This document shows positions 8,316 to 17,635 of a DNA stretch of 64,000 nt, one piece after another. The DNA is taken from the NCBI RefSeq assembly GCF_963975415.1, contig NZ_CAXBGN010000003.1, forward strand, positions 434,001-498,000, given 5' to 3'. The stretch comes from Kriegella sp963975415 (GTDB taxonomy: Bacteria > Bacteroidota > Bacteroidia > Flavobacteriales > Flavobacteriaceae). Position 1 is the stretch's first letter; each line of letters begins with the position of its first letter. A model generated the notes under the pieces. It was given only the letters and a program-made list of their open reading frames with translations, made no database searches and was not told where the DNA came from. The position numbers and the translations under genes were made by a program.

Positions 8316-8858
8316 TTATTTTGCCTTTTGATAAGCCTCATTGATCCAAGAGACTAATTCTTTGTCAACTTCTTCAACTGATGTAAGTTGTACACGATGT
8401 GTACACATGGTACCAAAAGGGCCTGAGGGCCCAAGTCGATCTGTATTTGGCTTCTCCGGTAGTTTTAGACCCAGATCGATACGGGTTTTGGTGGCCGGCT
8501 TGATCAGAGCAAATTGTCTCTTTCTTATAACACTTACACTTCCCTTTTTTGGGGTTATAATGACATCGTTCCCAAAATTTTTAGCTACTGAAATAAGTTT
8601 ATCGTAAATGGGTTTTAGGTTTTCTTTTCCCTTATACTGACTGGTCACCAAATCTGCTGGTGTTTGTGTTTTTTCTTTGGATAGGGTGACAATAGTATTT
8701 GCAAAACCATGAGTTACACCATGTGCTTCTTTTAAATATTTTACGGCCACGCCATGTTTTTCGAAATTTTTGGTTTTCAAAACCTGCTTCCATTCTTCGA
8801 GTGACTTCCCTGTTTTTTCGGGCATATTATCAATCATCGTCTGAAGTGCTTTTTCCAT
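8316..8858 (-). CDS. DUF4287-DUF5655 domain protein
   Basis: A 180-residue soluble protein. The first 60 residues (TGKSLEEWKQVLK, then GVAVKYLKEAHGVTHGFANTIV) match DUF4287, a small helical domain. Residues about 70-178 match DUF5655, a presumed transport- or nucleic-acid-associated domain of unknown role, here with ITPKKGSVSVIRKRQFALIKP. The two domains are often fused in this order in environmental bacteria. There is no export signal and no operon partner. It is convergent with the hydrolase gene (89-base gap) and divergent from the histidine kinase gene. Confidence 0.82.
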   Translation of the reverse strand: MEKALQTMIDNMPEKTGKSLEEWKQVLKTKNFEKHGVAVKYLKEAHGVTHGFANTIVTLSKEKTQTPADLVTSQYKGKENLKPIYDKLISVAKNFGNDVIITPKKGSVSVIRKRQFALIKPATKTRIDLGLKLPEKPNTDRLGPSGPFGTMCTHRVQLTSVEEVDKELVSWINEAYQKAK

Positions 8859-9048
8859 AACGTTTGTGTTTTAAGATGATGTAACCTAAATTTAGGAAGG
8901 ATAATTCATATTATAAAATATAATTTACCGAAGGCAACAATATTGAAAATACGTTTATCAAAATTCATATTATTTCATGGTAGCCAGACCTTTATTTTGT
9001 AATATAGATAATACCCCTTTGATTTGATGGTGTTTTAGTTTTTGCTGA

Positions 9049-11694
9049 ATGAAGTTTCGATATTCGATAGTGACCAAATTCGCCCTATTTTTTACTGGGC
9101 TTCTTATTTTTTCCGTTCTTTTAACCGGGTACCTTGTATTTCAGAAGGCATCGGGAGTCATTGTCAAATATTCCCAAGACCGCTTGGTCCACACTTCCGA
9201 AATGGCAGAGCAGTCATTTTATGCCCTCTTGAATGAAGTTTCCAATGATATCGCTGTTATTGCCGAAAGTCCGACACTAAGAAATTACATCAATACTCCT
9301 TCGGAAAAGACGGCAAGGGATGTTGATCGATTATTTCGTGCGACACTTGAAAATAAGACGTCCTATTTTCAAATTAGGTTGATTGGTGTTCAGGATAATG
9401 GGAGGGAAGTCATACGTTTTGATAAAAGTGACACACAGGTCTTTAAATCGGATATATTGCAACAAAAAGGCGACCTTGATTACTTTAAACAAACCGTGCA
9501 AATTGGCAAAGGAGAGTTTTACTTTTCTAAGATAAATCTGAACGAAGAATATGGCGTCATTAGTAATCCGCCTACTCCAACGGTACGGGCGGCAAGCCCG
9601 ATTTTTAATTCTGCCGGTCAGGCTGTGGGTGTATTGGTAATTAATGTAGACTTGAGTAAACTTTATGAGGCATTCAAGCAAATTTCACGAGGGGAACACC
9701 AGCTCTATTTAATCGATGATAATGGTCAATATTTGTATGGTCCCGAGCCTGATAAATGGTTTGGTGTACAGACCCAAAAAGAGTATGCTTTCTATTCTGA
9801 TTTTGATATTGGACGAGATACACACATTTCAAAGGAAAAAATGTTGGGACAATTAAATGGGCTGAGCGACCATAAGTATCTTAGTTATATAAGAAAATTG
9901 ACCTATTTTCAAGGAAAACGCGATGTATATCTAGTTGCTTTGATCGAGCAAAATTTGTTGCTTCAAAGCGCAAAGGGTGTGCGTTCTGAAAGCCTGAGAA
10001 TATTGCTCTGGGTCTGTTTGTGCTCCATTTTGATGTCATGGTTTTTCACCAATTTTTTTTCAAGGAAAATAAATCGAATTACTAAGGCCATAGCAAATTA
10101 TGACAAGGGGGTTACAGATCGTATGGAACTTCCATTAAATAGAAAAGACGAAATTGGGGTTTTGGCCAACACTTTTGTTCAAATGAAAACCAAAATCGAT
10201 AGTAATGTAAAAGATTTAAACGTTGCACTTGAAAAAGAGCAACTAGCCAAAAAACAACGCGACGAATTCTTACAGAATATGAGCCATGAAATGCGAACTC
10301 CACTGAATACAATTCTAGGGCTTACACAAATTTTATACAGACAATCACCAACAGATGTACAACTTCCCATCATTAATTCATTGGAACGGAGTGCAAACAA
10401 TTTGGCTGGTCTTATATATGACGTCTTAGATCATCAAAAATTACTTGAGAGAAAGGTGCAAATTGTAAGTAGGCCTACGAACATCGCAGCGTTATTGAAG
10501 GATATTCATTCTAGTTATGAATTTGAAGCATTGCAGAAAGGACTGGTTTTTCAGTTAGATGTTGACAAAGAACTTGAAGTGCGGTTGTTCGAAACGGATC
10601 CCTTACGATTGTCCCAAATCATAACCAACCTCGTTGTAAATGCTGTAAAATACACTGAAAAAGGACTAATAAATTTGACTGCCACGATATCTTCCAAAAA
10701 GGGTCGTCTCTTGCAGATAAAACTGAAAGATACGGGGGTCGGAATATTACCCGAGAACATCACAAAAATAAACGAACGTTTCTTTCGGGAAGAAGATGAA
10801 CTTTCGGGCAGATATGGTGGCTATGGACTCGGTTTGTCGATAGTTAAACAATTGGTAGAATTATTCGGGGGTTCTATAAAAGCAAAATCTGATAAAGGGG
10901 TTGGTTCAGAATTTTGTGTGACGATTCCACTTAGGGAGGCAGAAGTATCACAATCACGGTATGGTACAACGGCCAAGGAATTCTTGTTGCCACGTTTGCT
11001 CAATCGGTACAACGTGCTATTTATAGAAGATGACCTTTCCACGGTCGATTTGATAAAACATATTTTAGCCGATGAAAAAATTGAGTTGAACCATTTTGAT
11101 AAATGGAATGATATAAGTGAAAGCATAGAAGGAAACCTTCCCGACTTGATTATAAGCGATTTGATGTTAGGTGAAGAAAATCTGGTGATGATTCTTAAGG
11201 AATGGATTACAACAAAAAAAATCAACTGTCCTTTAATTATTGTTTCCGCTCTGGAACCTAAAATTATGGCAGATCTTAGCACGTTCAATTTTCAAAAACC
11301 ATATGATATAGCCATCCTAAAAGACTGTGTATATTGCATTTTGGGATCTAAAGAGATTAATGCGCCCAATTTTTCTAATTTATATAACAATTATGATGCT
11401 GATGCCTCAAAAATGATTGAGGTGCTCAAACTTCTTCAAAGTGAATTTAAAACCTATCTTGATAGAATAGAAGCTGTAGCAGACTCCAAAGACCAAAAAG
11501 AATGGAAAGCCATTCAGCATAAACTTATCGCCCATATAAATAGTTTGGGGTTGACCGATCTTAAAGGAGCGATGCCCGATCGTATTGAAGTCTTAAAACA
11601 AGATGATTTACCCAAGATTTATAATTTATTTGCCTACTACCTGTGCTGTTTTAGATTTGAGGAATATCTTAATTCAAAAGATCTATCATCTTAA
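9049..11694 (+). CDS. Hybrid sensor histidine kinase with receiver and Hpt-like domains
   Basis: An 881-residue membrane kinase. A first membrane helix (about residues 11-31) and a second (about 318-336) flank an extracytoplasmic sensor region of the Cache type. HAMP follows, then HisKA with phospho-acceptor H413 in MSHEMRTPL, then HATPase_c with DTGVGI and GGYGLGLSIV. A receiver domain has acidic residues in FIEDD, acceptor D704 in IISDLMLG, and Lys in FQKPYD. The last roughly 90 residues look like an Hpt domain, with candidate H824 in QHKLIAHINSLG. A complete internal phosphorelay is therefore possible. The 3' end overlaps the convergent LytTR regulator gene by 26 bases, so the pair is probably functionally linked. 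The ligand is unknown. Confidence 0.88.
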   Translation: MKFRYSIVTKFALFFTGLLIFSVLLTGYLVFQKASGVIVKYSQDRLVHTSEMAEQSFYALLNEVSNDIAVIAESPTLRNYINTPSEKTARDVDRLFRATLENKTSYFQIRLIGVQDNGREVIRFDKSDTQVFKSDILQQKGDLDYFKQTVQIGKGEFYFSKINLNEEYGVISNPPTPTVRAASPIFNSAGQAVGVLVINVDLSKLYEAFKQISRGEHQLYLIDDNGQYLYGPEPDKWFGVQTQKEYAFYSDFDIGRDTHISKEKMLGQLNGLSDHKYLSYIRKLTYFQGKRDVYLVALIEQNLLLQSAKGVRSESLRILLWVCLCSILMSWFFTNFFSRKINRITKAIANYDKGVTDRMELPLNRKDEIGVLANTFVQMKTKIDSNVKDLNVALEKEQLAKKQRDEFLQNMSHEMRTPLNTILGLTQILYRQSPTDVQLPIINSLERSANNLAGLIYDVLDHQKLLERKVQIVSRPTNIAALLKDIHSSYEFEALQKGLVFQLDVDKELEVRLFETDPLRLSQIITNLVVNAVKYTEKGLINLTATISSKKGRLLQIKLKDTGVGILPENITKINERFFREEDELSGRYGGYGLGLSIVKQLVELFGGSIKAKSDKGVGSEFCVTIPLREAEVSQSRYGTTAKEFLLPRLLNRYNVLFIEDDLSTVDLIKHILADEKIELNHFDKWNDISESIEGNLPDLIISDLMLGEENLVMILKEWITTKKINCPLIIVSALEPKIMADLSTFNFQKPYDIAILKDCVYCILGSKEINAPNFSNLYNNYDADASKMIEVLKLLQSEFKTYLDRIEAVADSKDQKEWKAIQHKLIAHINSLGLTDLKGAMPDRIEVLKQDDLPKIYNLFAYYLCCFRFEEYLNSKDLSS

Positions 11695-12349
11695 GTAGTT
11701 GCTTCTCATAGCTCTGGCTTACCGGAATGTGGTCGTTTCCTATGACAATTGCATTGCCGTCTATAGCATCAATTCTATTGAGGTTGACAATGTACGAGCG
11801 ATGTACTTTTTGAAAAAAATCGGGAAGTTTGGGTTCAAGATCTTTTAAAGTCATCAATGTCAATAATTTTCGGTCTTTCAATACTACACCAATGTAATTT
11901 GATTCAGATTTAAAATACTTAACATCCTCCAATTTTATTTTTACCAATTTATTCCCCTCTTTGATAAATAATCGCGATTCTTTTTTACGGTTTTCGGAAA
12001 CAAAATTCAGGGCTTTTTGAAAACCTTTGAAAAATCGTGCGAAGTCGATTGGTTTTACCAAATAATCGACAATATGGTCGTAGTCGTACGATTCAGAAGC
12101 AAAATTCCTGTCTGATGTTACCATGATGACGGCACTCTGTGGGTTGATATTTTTTAAAATGTCTTTACCCGTAATATCCGGTAAATCAAAGTCGAGCAGA
12201 ATAAGGTCGAAATAAGAACCGTTGAGCAAGCTAAGGGCCTCAAAACCCGATGTGGCGATTGTGGTGTCTGAAATATCTTGAATTTTACTACAAAAATGAT
12301 CTAGAAGATTACAGATTAAAGGGTCGTCGTCGACAATAAGACATTTCAT
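11669..12349 (-). CDS. LytTR family response regulator
   Basis: A 226-residue regulator from the ATG at 12349 (MKCLIVDDD). The receiver domain has acidic D7-D9, phospho-acceptor D53 in LILLDFDLPD and conserved K99 in LVKPID. The C-terminal LytTR DNA-binding domain has IKLEDVKYFKSESNY, LKDLEPKLP and VHRSYIVNLNRID. Such regulators bind direct repeats upstream of targets, often extracellular or cell-surface functions. It faces the hybrid kinase gene and overlaps its 3' end, an unusual arrangement for a cognate pair. An ATG four codons upstream (12361) is possible but adds only MGRA. Confidence 0.92.
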   Translation of the reverse strand: MKCLIVDDDPLICNLLDHFCSKIQDISDTTIATSGFEALSLLNGSYFDLILLDFDLPDITGKDILKNINPQSAVIMVTSDRNFASESYDYDHIVDYLVKPIDFARFFKGFQKALNFVSENRKKESRLFIKEGNKLVKIKLEDVKYFKSESNYIGVVLKDRKLLTLMTLKDLEPKLPDFFQKVHRSYIVNLNRIDAIDGNAIVIGNDHIPVSQSYEKQLLKMIDLLN

Positions 12350-12459
12350 AGCTCGTCCCAAATATTATAGGTTTCATCAACCAATATACATGATCCATAC
12401 AATAATTATGTTTTGCATTGCTCAATTATTTAGTATTGACCTTAGAAAAGCTGAATTGT

Positions 12460-13947
12460 ATGAAGTCGAAAATACTACTATTATCTGTATGCACCCTGTT
12501 ATCCTATGTTGTTACTACAGGCAATGCAATAGGAACGGACCCCGAAATAGTCACGGAAAAAGAGGGTAAGGAAGAACCCAGGGGAAAAGACAATGTGGCC
12601 TTTCAATGGGGTTTTATGGCTTTAGAGGGTACGGCGAACGATACGGATAGGTTCAAGCCTAGACCGACAATAACCTCTAGATATCTCGGATTGATTTTTA
12701 CTTCCATGTTCGATGCTTGGACACGATTCGATAAAAAAGCAAGTCCTGTTTATTTGAATAATGTAGAACGTCGTCCTGCAGCTGAAAGAACATTGAAAAA
12801 CAAGGAGATAGCTGTTAGTTATGCGGCTTACGGCGCTCTTTGCGAGTATTACTATTCCGATAGTACACTGTTTCGAAGCAAAATGGTCGAATTGGGTTTT
12901 GACCCTGACAATAAATCGTTAGATCCGAATACTCCTGAAGGAATAGGTAACCTGGCCGCTAAAATGGTCATTGAGATGCGTAAAAATGATGGCGCCAATC
13001 AATATGGTGAAGTTGCTGGGTCTAATGGTGTGCCCTATTTTGACTATTCGGGGTATACGCCAGTAAATGATATTAATAATAACATTGATATCAACCGATG
13101 GCAGCCCAAGTACTTTATTGATGAAGGTGGTAAGAAATATGATCCGGGCTGTTTGACGCCCTATTGGCAAGAAGTCACACCTCTTTTGATTGAAAAGGCT
13201 GATCAGTTTCGTCCAGGCCCTCCACCGATGATGGGATCTGCGCAATTGCAAAAGGAAGTAAAAGAGGTTATTGACCTTCAGGCTGAACTTACCCCTGAAA
13301 ATAAAGCTTTGGTAGAGTTTATGAGAGACGGACCGAAATCGGTGCAACAGGCAGGGCATTGGCTAAAGTTTGCACAAGATGTATCGGTACGGGATAAACA
13401 CACCCTCGATCAGGATGTAAAAATGTATTTCTTGGTAGAATCTGTGGCCATGGATGGGTTTATAGCCTGTTGGGACTCAAAAATGCACTATGATTTTGCG
13501 CGACCCTATGCCTTGGTGCATAAATACTATCAAGATGAAATTATTAAAGCATGGGGAGGTCCTGATAAAGGGATGATGCAAATGAAAGGCCAAGAATGGC
13601 GCCCTTATTCCCCTGATTCGTTCTTGTGTCCGCCTTTTCCCAGTTATGTGTCCGGTCACAGTACGATAAGTGGTGGATGTGCAGAGGCGCTGCGATTGTT
13701 TAAAGGAGAAGACAGGTTTGGTGCAGAAGTTAAACTTGTTCCGGGTGCCTTGACAGAGCCAAATAATCTAGGTGATCCAGTGGTGCTTAAATTTCCTACA
13801 TTCACTGAAGCAGCTGAAATGGCAGGTATATCTAGGGTCATGGGAGGGTATCATATTCAAGCGGAGAATATTGAAGGTTTGGAACTTGGCCGAAAGATTG
13901 CACGTTACAATTATAAAAAATATTTGGAGCTGTTGGGAGATAAATAG
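12460..13947 (+). CDS. Exported vanadium-dependent haloperoxidase family protein
   Basis: A 495-residue protein with a Sec signal peptide (MKSKILLLSVCTLLSYVV) and a C-terminal PAP2/haloperoxidase core. FARPYALVHKYY, PPFPSYVSGHSTISGG and SRVMGGYHIQAE give the Arg, Ser-Gly-His and Arg...His vanadate-pocket elements in family order. Vanadium haloperoxidases oxidise halides with hydrogen peroxide and are known from marine Flavobacteriia such as Zobellia. The homologous superfamily also contains acid phosphatases, so activity and halide preference cannot be fixed from sequence. Length and the long N-terminal helical half favour the haloperoxidase branch. The start is set by the signal peptide; an upstream in-frame TTG at 12418 is less likely. 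The gene lies between two signalling genes. Confidence 0.85.
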   Translation: MKSKILLLSVCTLLSYVVTTGNAIGTDPEIVTEKEGKEEPRGKDNVAFQWGFMALEGTANDTDRFKPRPTITSRYLGLIFTSMFDAWTRFDKKASPVYLNNVERRPAAERTLKNKEIAVSYAAYGALCEYYYSDSTLFRSKMVELGFDPDNKSLDPNTPEGIGNLAAKMVIEMRKNDGANQYGEVAGSNGVPYFDYSGYTPVNDINNNIDINRWQPKYFIDEGGKKYDPGCLTPYWQEVTPLLIEKADQFRPGPPPMMGSAQLQKEVKEVIDLQAELTPENKALVEFMRDGPKSVQQAGHWLKFAQDVSVRDKHTLDQDVKMYFLVESVAMDGFIACWDSKMHYDFARPYALVHKYYQDEIIKAWGGPDKGMMQMKGQEWRPYSPDSFLCPPFPSYVSGHSTISGGCAEALRLFKGEDRFGAEVKLVPGALTEPNNLGDPVVLKFPTFTEAAEMAGISRVMGGYHIQAENIEGLELGRKIARYNYKKYLELLGDK

Positions 13948-13983
13948 TGGAAGGAAAACCTGATAAATAACGATGTTATTATT

Positions 13984-14931
13984 TTAGAAGGAGGTATTTG
14001 AACTATTTCTGGCATGTGTAGTTACCAGATCAATTAATTCACTGGCGCGATTGGTAGAACCTTGTGCCCCTCTTTCTTGAGCCATAATTTTATGTTCCAT
14101 GAGACTTGAACTGGCATAAATAATAAAGGGGGTTTCCTTATCAAATTGCCTGATTTTTTTTAACAGTTTATAACCTTCCTGTGGGCCTTCATTCCTTCCC
14201 ATATCAGATAATACAGCGGCATAGGTATTGAATTTTAGGAGTTCTAAGGCCTCTTTGGTAGAAAGAGCTAAAGTAAACTGAAACCCAAGTGCCTCAAAAG
14301 CTTCTCGTTCATATTTAGTGTTGTCAGGGTTGTCGTCGACCCATAGAATAATATTCGATTTTTTATTTGTGGTATTCAAATAATGCCTGGCATTTATCAT
14401 CTGATTGGTAGCTTGTGCTACGTCATTGGCATTTGTGGTTCTGCTGTCTTGTTTTGCATTCACATTTGCCAAGGCCTTGATGCCGTCGAATATAGCCTCC
14501 AATGAAAGCTCTTCAGTGTTCGATGCAGTGTTTGATTTTTGAAGTTGGAGTTCCTTGATACGATCGATAAGTGGGGGCCACGGTCTCTTTCGATCTTGGA
14601 AGTCTAGATATTGCAGTACTTTGATTCTGGGATGTACCTCACAAGGTTCCATCAGAATAGGAATAATGTTTTTTCCATTGCCCATTGCCCAAGCCCATTC
14701 ATAAGTGACATATGATGATTTTGAGGAGGTTTTCGTGAGTAGAACAAGTACTGTGTCGGAACGTAAAAGACCAAAATCAATTTCATTGCGCCATTCTTCG
14801 CCTGCGGCAATTTCGTGAACATCCCGCCAAACGATTATACCCGCATCCTCCAGCTTCATCTTCATCAGTTCTGCAAAATCACTATCGGAAGAAGAATAGC
14901 TTATGAATACTTTTGGCTTATCGTTATTCAT
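13984..14931 (-). CDS. TIR domain fused to response-regulator receiver domain
   Basis: A 315-residue cytoplasmic protein. Residues about 5-130 form a TIR domain: KVFISYSSSDSDFAELM, then IIVWRDVHEIAAGEEW, and SSYVTYEWAWAMG with E78 at the position of the catalytic Glu of NAD-cleaving TIRs. A linker (about 130-190) leads to a receiver domain at about 192-305 with acidic D199/D200 in ILWVDDNPDN and candidate phospho-acceptor D243 in VLSDMGR. The usual Lys-Pro near the end of the receiver is not seen (GSTNRASEL instead), so phosphorylation chemistry may be altered. TIR domains in bacteria act in NAD-depletion immunity or as signalling adaptors. No recognised defence partner gene is adjacent. It is convergent with the haloperoxidase gene. 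Confidence 0.9.
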   Translation of the reverse strand: MNNDKPKVFISYSSSDSDFAELMKMKLEDAGIIVWRDVHEIAAGEEWRNEIDFGLLRSDTVLVLLTKTSSKSSYVTYEWAWAMGNGKNIIPILMEPCEVHPRIKVLQYLDFQDRKRPWPPLIDRIKELQLQKSNTASNTEELSLEAIFDGIKALANVNAKQDSRTTNANDVAQATNQMINARHYLNTTNKKSNIILWVDDNPDNTKYEREAFEALGFQFTLALSTKEALELLKFNTYAAVLSDMGRNEGPQEGYKLLKKIRQFDKETPFIIYASSSLMEHKIMAQERGAQGSTNRASELIDLVTTHARNSSNTSF

Positions 14932-15029
14932 TGATTGATAGTGTCAAGTTGATGGTTACTAAAATTACATCCATTATTTAATCCATCCACTTCAATTAGA
15001 CAACCCCTTTTGAATGGGTTTTATTGATT

Positions 15030-16643
15030 TTAATCTTTTTTAATCTCGGTATACGAATACTTACTCTTTTTCCAATCAATCAGTTTTGATGGGTAGTATT
15101 TAACATCCATACGGTCAAGGTAAGGGGCCTGGTTCGCCAAACGCACTTTATAATTTCCCCAATCACGGTTTTCTTGAGTACTCCAAGAGAGTTCGGCATG
15201 GCCAATGGCTCTTGGAAAGGCCAGATATTCCAGTTCGTCAATAGTGCTGATAGTTTCAGACCATAAAGGAGCCTCGATACCCAGAATATTTTCTGTGGGA
15301 ATGCCTTCATAATTTTCGGGTGTCCAGATATAGGCGCTATCTACGGGAACAAAAGCGGCCCAATGAAGCCCGTGTTTCGATAGGGAGTCATACTGCATAT
15401 CGAGGTAAGCCTTTTTCGCGGGAGATAAAATAACCTTCATTCCTTTCTTTACGGCCATATCGGCATTTTCCTTACTGGACCAAAATTGGGCAATAGCCTG
15501 GTTGTCGATATCGGCCGTCACAATTTCATCCCACCCGATCATCCGTTTGCCATACTTTTTTACGATTTTTTCGACTTTGTTGACAAAATGGATATAGTCG
15601 TTTTTTTTGGTCACATGACTTTCGTCTCCGCCCATATGAAAATAGGGACCAGGGGTAATGGCAGAAATTTCTCGAACAACGTCATCAATAAAGGCATAAA
15701 CAGTGTCCTTTCTCGTGTCGAAAGTGCTAAAGCCTACATGGGTGCCTTCATATAATTTTACTTTTTTTCCATTCCCGTTTAGAAAGGGATAAGAGACCGA
15801 GGCCGCATTGGTGTGCCCCGGCATATCGATTTCGGGAACTACGGTTATGTAATTGGCGGCAGCGTAGTCTACAATTTCTTTGTATTCTTCTTGGGTATAA
15901 AATCCGCCACTTTCACCACCTACCTCAGTGCTTCCGCCAACTTCGGTAAGTTTTGGCCATGACTTGATTTCAATGCGCCAACCTTGATCATCGGATAGGT
16001 GCAAATGCAAAATACTATACTTGTAATATGCTAAGATGTCAATATACTTTTTCACGTCTTCGACGCTAAAAAAATGCCGGGCAACATCAAGCATACTACC
16101 GCGATATTCGAAATTTGGGGCGTCTATGATTTTTCCAGTGGGAATCGGCCATATTGGTTGCTCGGCCAGTGTATCGTTACTGCTTTCCGGAATGATTTGC
16201 CGAAAAGTCTGAACGGCCCTAAACGCTCCCTCGGCAGTTTTAGAATTAATAATCGCCGAATCTTTGGTAATGTATAATTGGTATGACTCGTTGGTGGCAA
16301 GATCTGTACTATCAGATTGATTGATGTAAATTATGCGATCTACCGTATTTTCCGATTTTTCATTGACGAGCAAGTTCAATTTGGTGACTTCGCTGATCTT
16401 GTCAGAAAGATAATGGCCCACTTCTACAAAACCATTGTCGGTCTGTGAAGTATAGATTGTTGTAAATTGATCGAGACCGAAAGCATTATTGGTCGCAATG
16501 GTTTTTAAAGGTTTAGGAATCATATTCGCCACTGATAAATCTGTAGGCGGAAAGTTGATTTCAGGTTTTTTGTTTTCCGCGCAGGCGACCAATGCCCCCA
16601 TTATGATAACCGCAAGTATTGTTTTTATAAGGATCGATTTCAT
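15030..16643 (-). CDS. Beta-N-acetylhexosaminidase, GH20 lipoprotein
   Basis: A 537-residue lipoprotein. The signal sequence ends in the lipobox LVAC with Cys21. A GH20b N-terminal domain (about 40-170) is followed by the GH20 barrel with RGSMLDVARHF, HLHLSDDQGWRIEI, EIDMPGHTNA and the catalytic pair D340-E341 in FHMGGDESH, as expected for substrate-assisted hydrolysis of terminal GlcNAc or GalNAc. It is probably anchored in the outer membrane or periplasm and acts on chitin oligomers, glycoprotein glycans or peptidoglycan fragments. No chitin-specific partner is present. It is 58 bases downstream of an SGNH esterase gene on the same strand, so the two may form one unit. Confidence 0.94.
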   Translation of the reverse strand: MKSILIKTILAVIIMGALVACAENKKPEINFPPTDLSVANMIPKPLKTIATNNAFGLDQFTTIYTSQTDNGFVEVGHYLSDKISEVTKLNLLVNEKSENTVDRIIYINQSDSTDLATNESYQLYITKDSAIINSKTAEGAFRAVQTFRQIIPESSNDTLAEQPIWPIPTGKIIDAPNFEYRGSMLDVARHFFSVEDVKKYIDILAYYKYSILHLHLSDDQGWRIEIKSWPKLTEVGGSTEVGGESGGFYTQEEYKEIVDYAAANYITVVPEIDMPGHTNAASVSYPFLNGNGKKVKLYEGTHVGFSTFDTRKDTVYAFIDDVVREISAITPGPYFHMGGDESHVTKKNDYIHFVNKVEKIVKKYGKRMIGWDEIVTADIDNQAIAQFWSSKENADMAVKKGMKVILSPAKKAYLDMQYDSLSKHGLHWAAFVPVDSAYIWTPENYEGIPTENILGIEAPLWSETISTIDELEYLAFPRAIGHAELSWSTQENRDWGNYKVRLANQAPYLDRMDVKYYPSKLIDWKKSKYSYTEIKKD

Positions 16644-16701
16644 ATTTTTTATTTCGTTTTTTCTTTGTTGATCATTCCGTCAGATGCAATCAAAACTTAT
16701 A

Positions 16702-17352
16702 TTATAGTTTTTCCACATAAGGTTTAACTACGTCGTACCAAAGTCCGTAACCTTTGGCGTTCATATGTAATCCGTCTTCAATAAAAATATCTTGCTTTAC
16801 CATTTTACCATCCAACATCGGGTGCCAAACATCAACATATTCCAAGCTGTTGTCTTTTTTGCTCAATCTTTTAAATTTACGATTGAGCTGTTTGTATTTG
16901 CGCTTAAGTTCCCATCGGGCTAAGCTGGGTTTGGCGGCAAGAAGAATGATTTGAATATTTTCATTCTTTTTCCTGATTTGAGCTATAAGTTGCTTAAAAG
17001 TGGTTATGATATCTTTCGGTTTTTTCTTAGCGGAAATATCATTGTCACCCTCGTAAATAAAAACTTTTTTTGGTCGAAAGTTCGAAATGAGCTCATCGGA
17101 ATACGCCAATAAATCGGAAGCCTGGGAGCCACCGAATCCTGAATTTACTATCTGATGATCAGGAAATAGCGTTTGAAGATTTTTCCACATGCGAATGGTG
17201 GAGCTTCCTGTAAATACAATGGTTTCCTTTGATTCGTCCAATGTCGATGCATACTTCTTTTGTATGCTTGCAACTTGATCGGCAAACCGCGCAGGGTCTT
17301 GGGCGTTCGCAAGAAATCCGATAAAAAATAATGTAAGTAAACAAAACCTCAT
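16702..17352 (-). CDS. Exported SGNH/GDSL hydrolase
   Basis: A 216-residue exported esterase. The signal peptide is MRFCLLTLFFIGFLANA. The SGNH blocks appear in order: Ser in VFTGSSTIRMW, Gly in NSGFGGSQASD, Asn in YEGDNDIS, and Asp...His in EDGLHMNAKGY. Family members are acyl- or acetyl-esterases, often removing acetyl groups from carbohydrates. The neighbouring GH20 gene downstream suggests de-acylation of a glycan before hexosaminidase attack, but this is inference. The gene is divergent from the rraA-like gene across a 283-base gap. Confidence 0.88.
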   Translation of the reverse strand: MRFCLLTLFFIGFLANAQDPARFADQVASIQKKYASTLDESKETIVFTGSSTIRMWKNLQTLFPDHQIVNSGFGGSQASDLLAYSDELISNFRPKKVFIYEGDNDISAKKKPKDIITTFKQLIAQIRKKNENIQIILLAAKPSLARWELKRKYKQLNRKFKRLSKKDNSLEYVDVWHPMLDGKMVKQDIFIEDGLHMNAKGYGLWYDVVKPYVEKL

Positions 17353-17582
17353 AGATTCTCAAATTTAAGAGGATTAAGGTACTCCTAATTTGGGAATCGG
17401 TCAAATTATTTTACCCGTACAGTCTGCGTCTTGACTATAGAATAGTTGCCTTAAACCTATTTAAAAAAGCACAATAACCCTTCAAATTTGGAGAACTTTG
17501 GCGATAGTAAATTGTTATTGGTAAAAGTGTAGTTTGTGTCATTATAATTTATCTTTTTGTTAAAAATAGCGTTCTGTTTTTA

Positions 17583-17590
17583 TATATTTG
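17583..17590 (+). promoter_or_regulatory. -7 promoter box for the RraA-dehydratase pair
   Basis: TATATTTG matches TAnnTTTG exactly, 45 bases before the ATG at 17636. A TTG at 17557-17559 is 23 bases upstream, longer than the usual 19-20. The remainder of the 17353-17635 gap shows no gene. Confidence 0.45.
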
Positions 17591-17635
17591 GTAGTATATC
17601 TTCTGTTTTAATGAATAAATAAAAACTGGTCTCCA

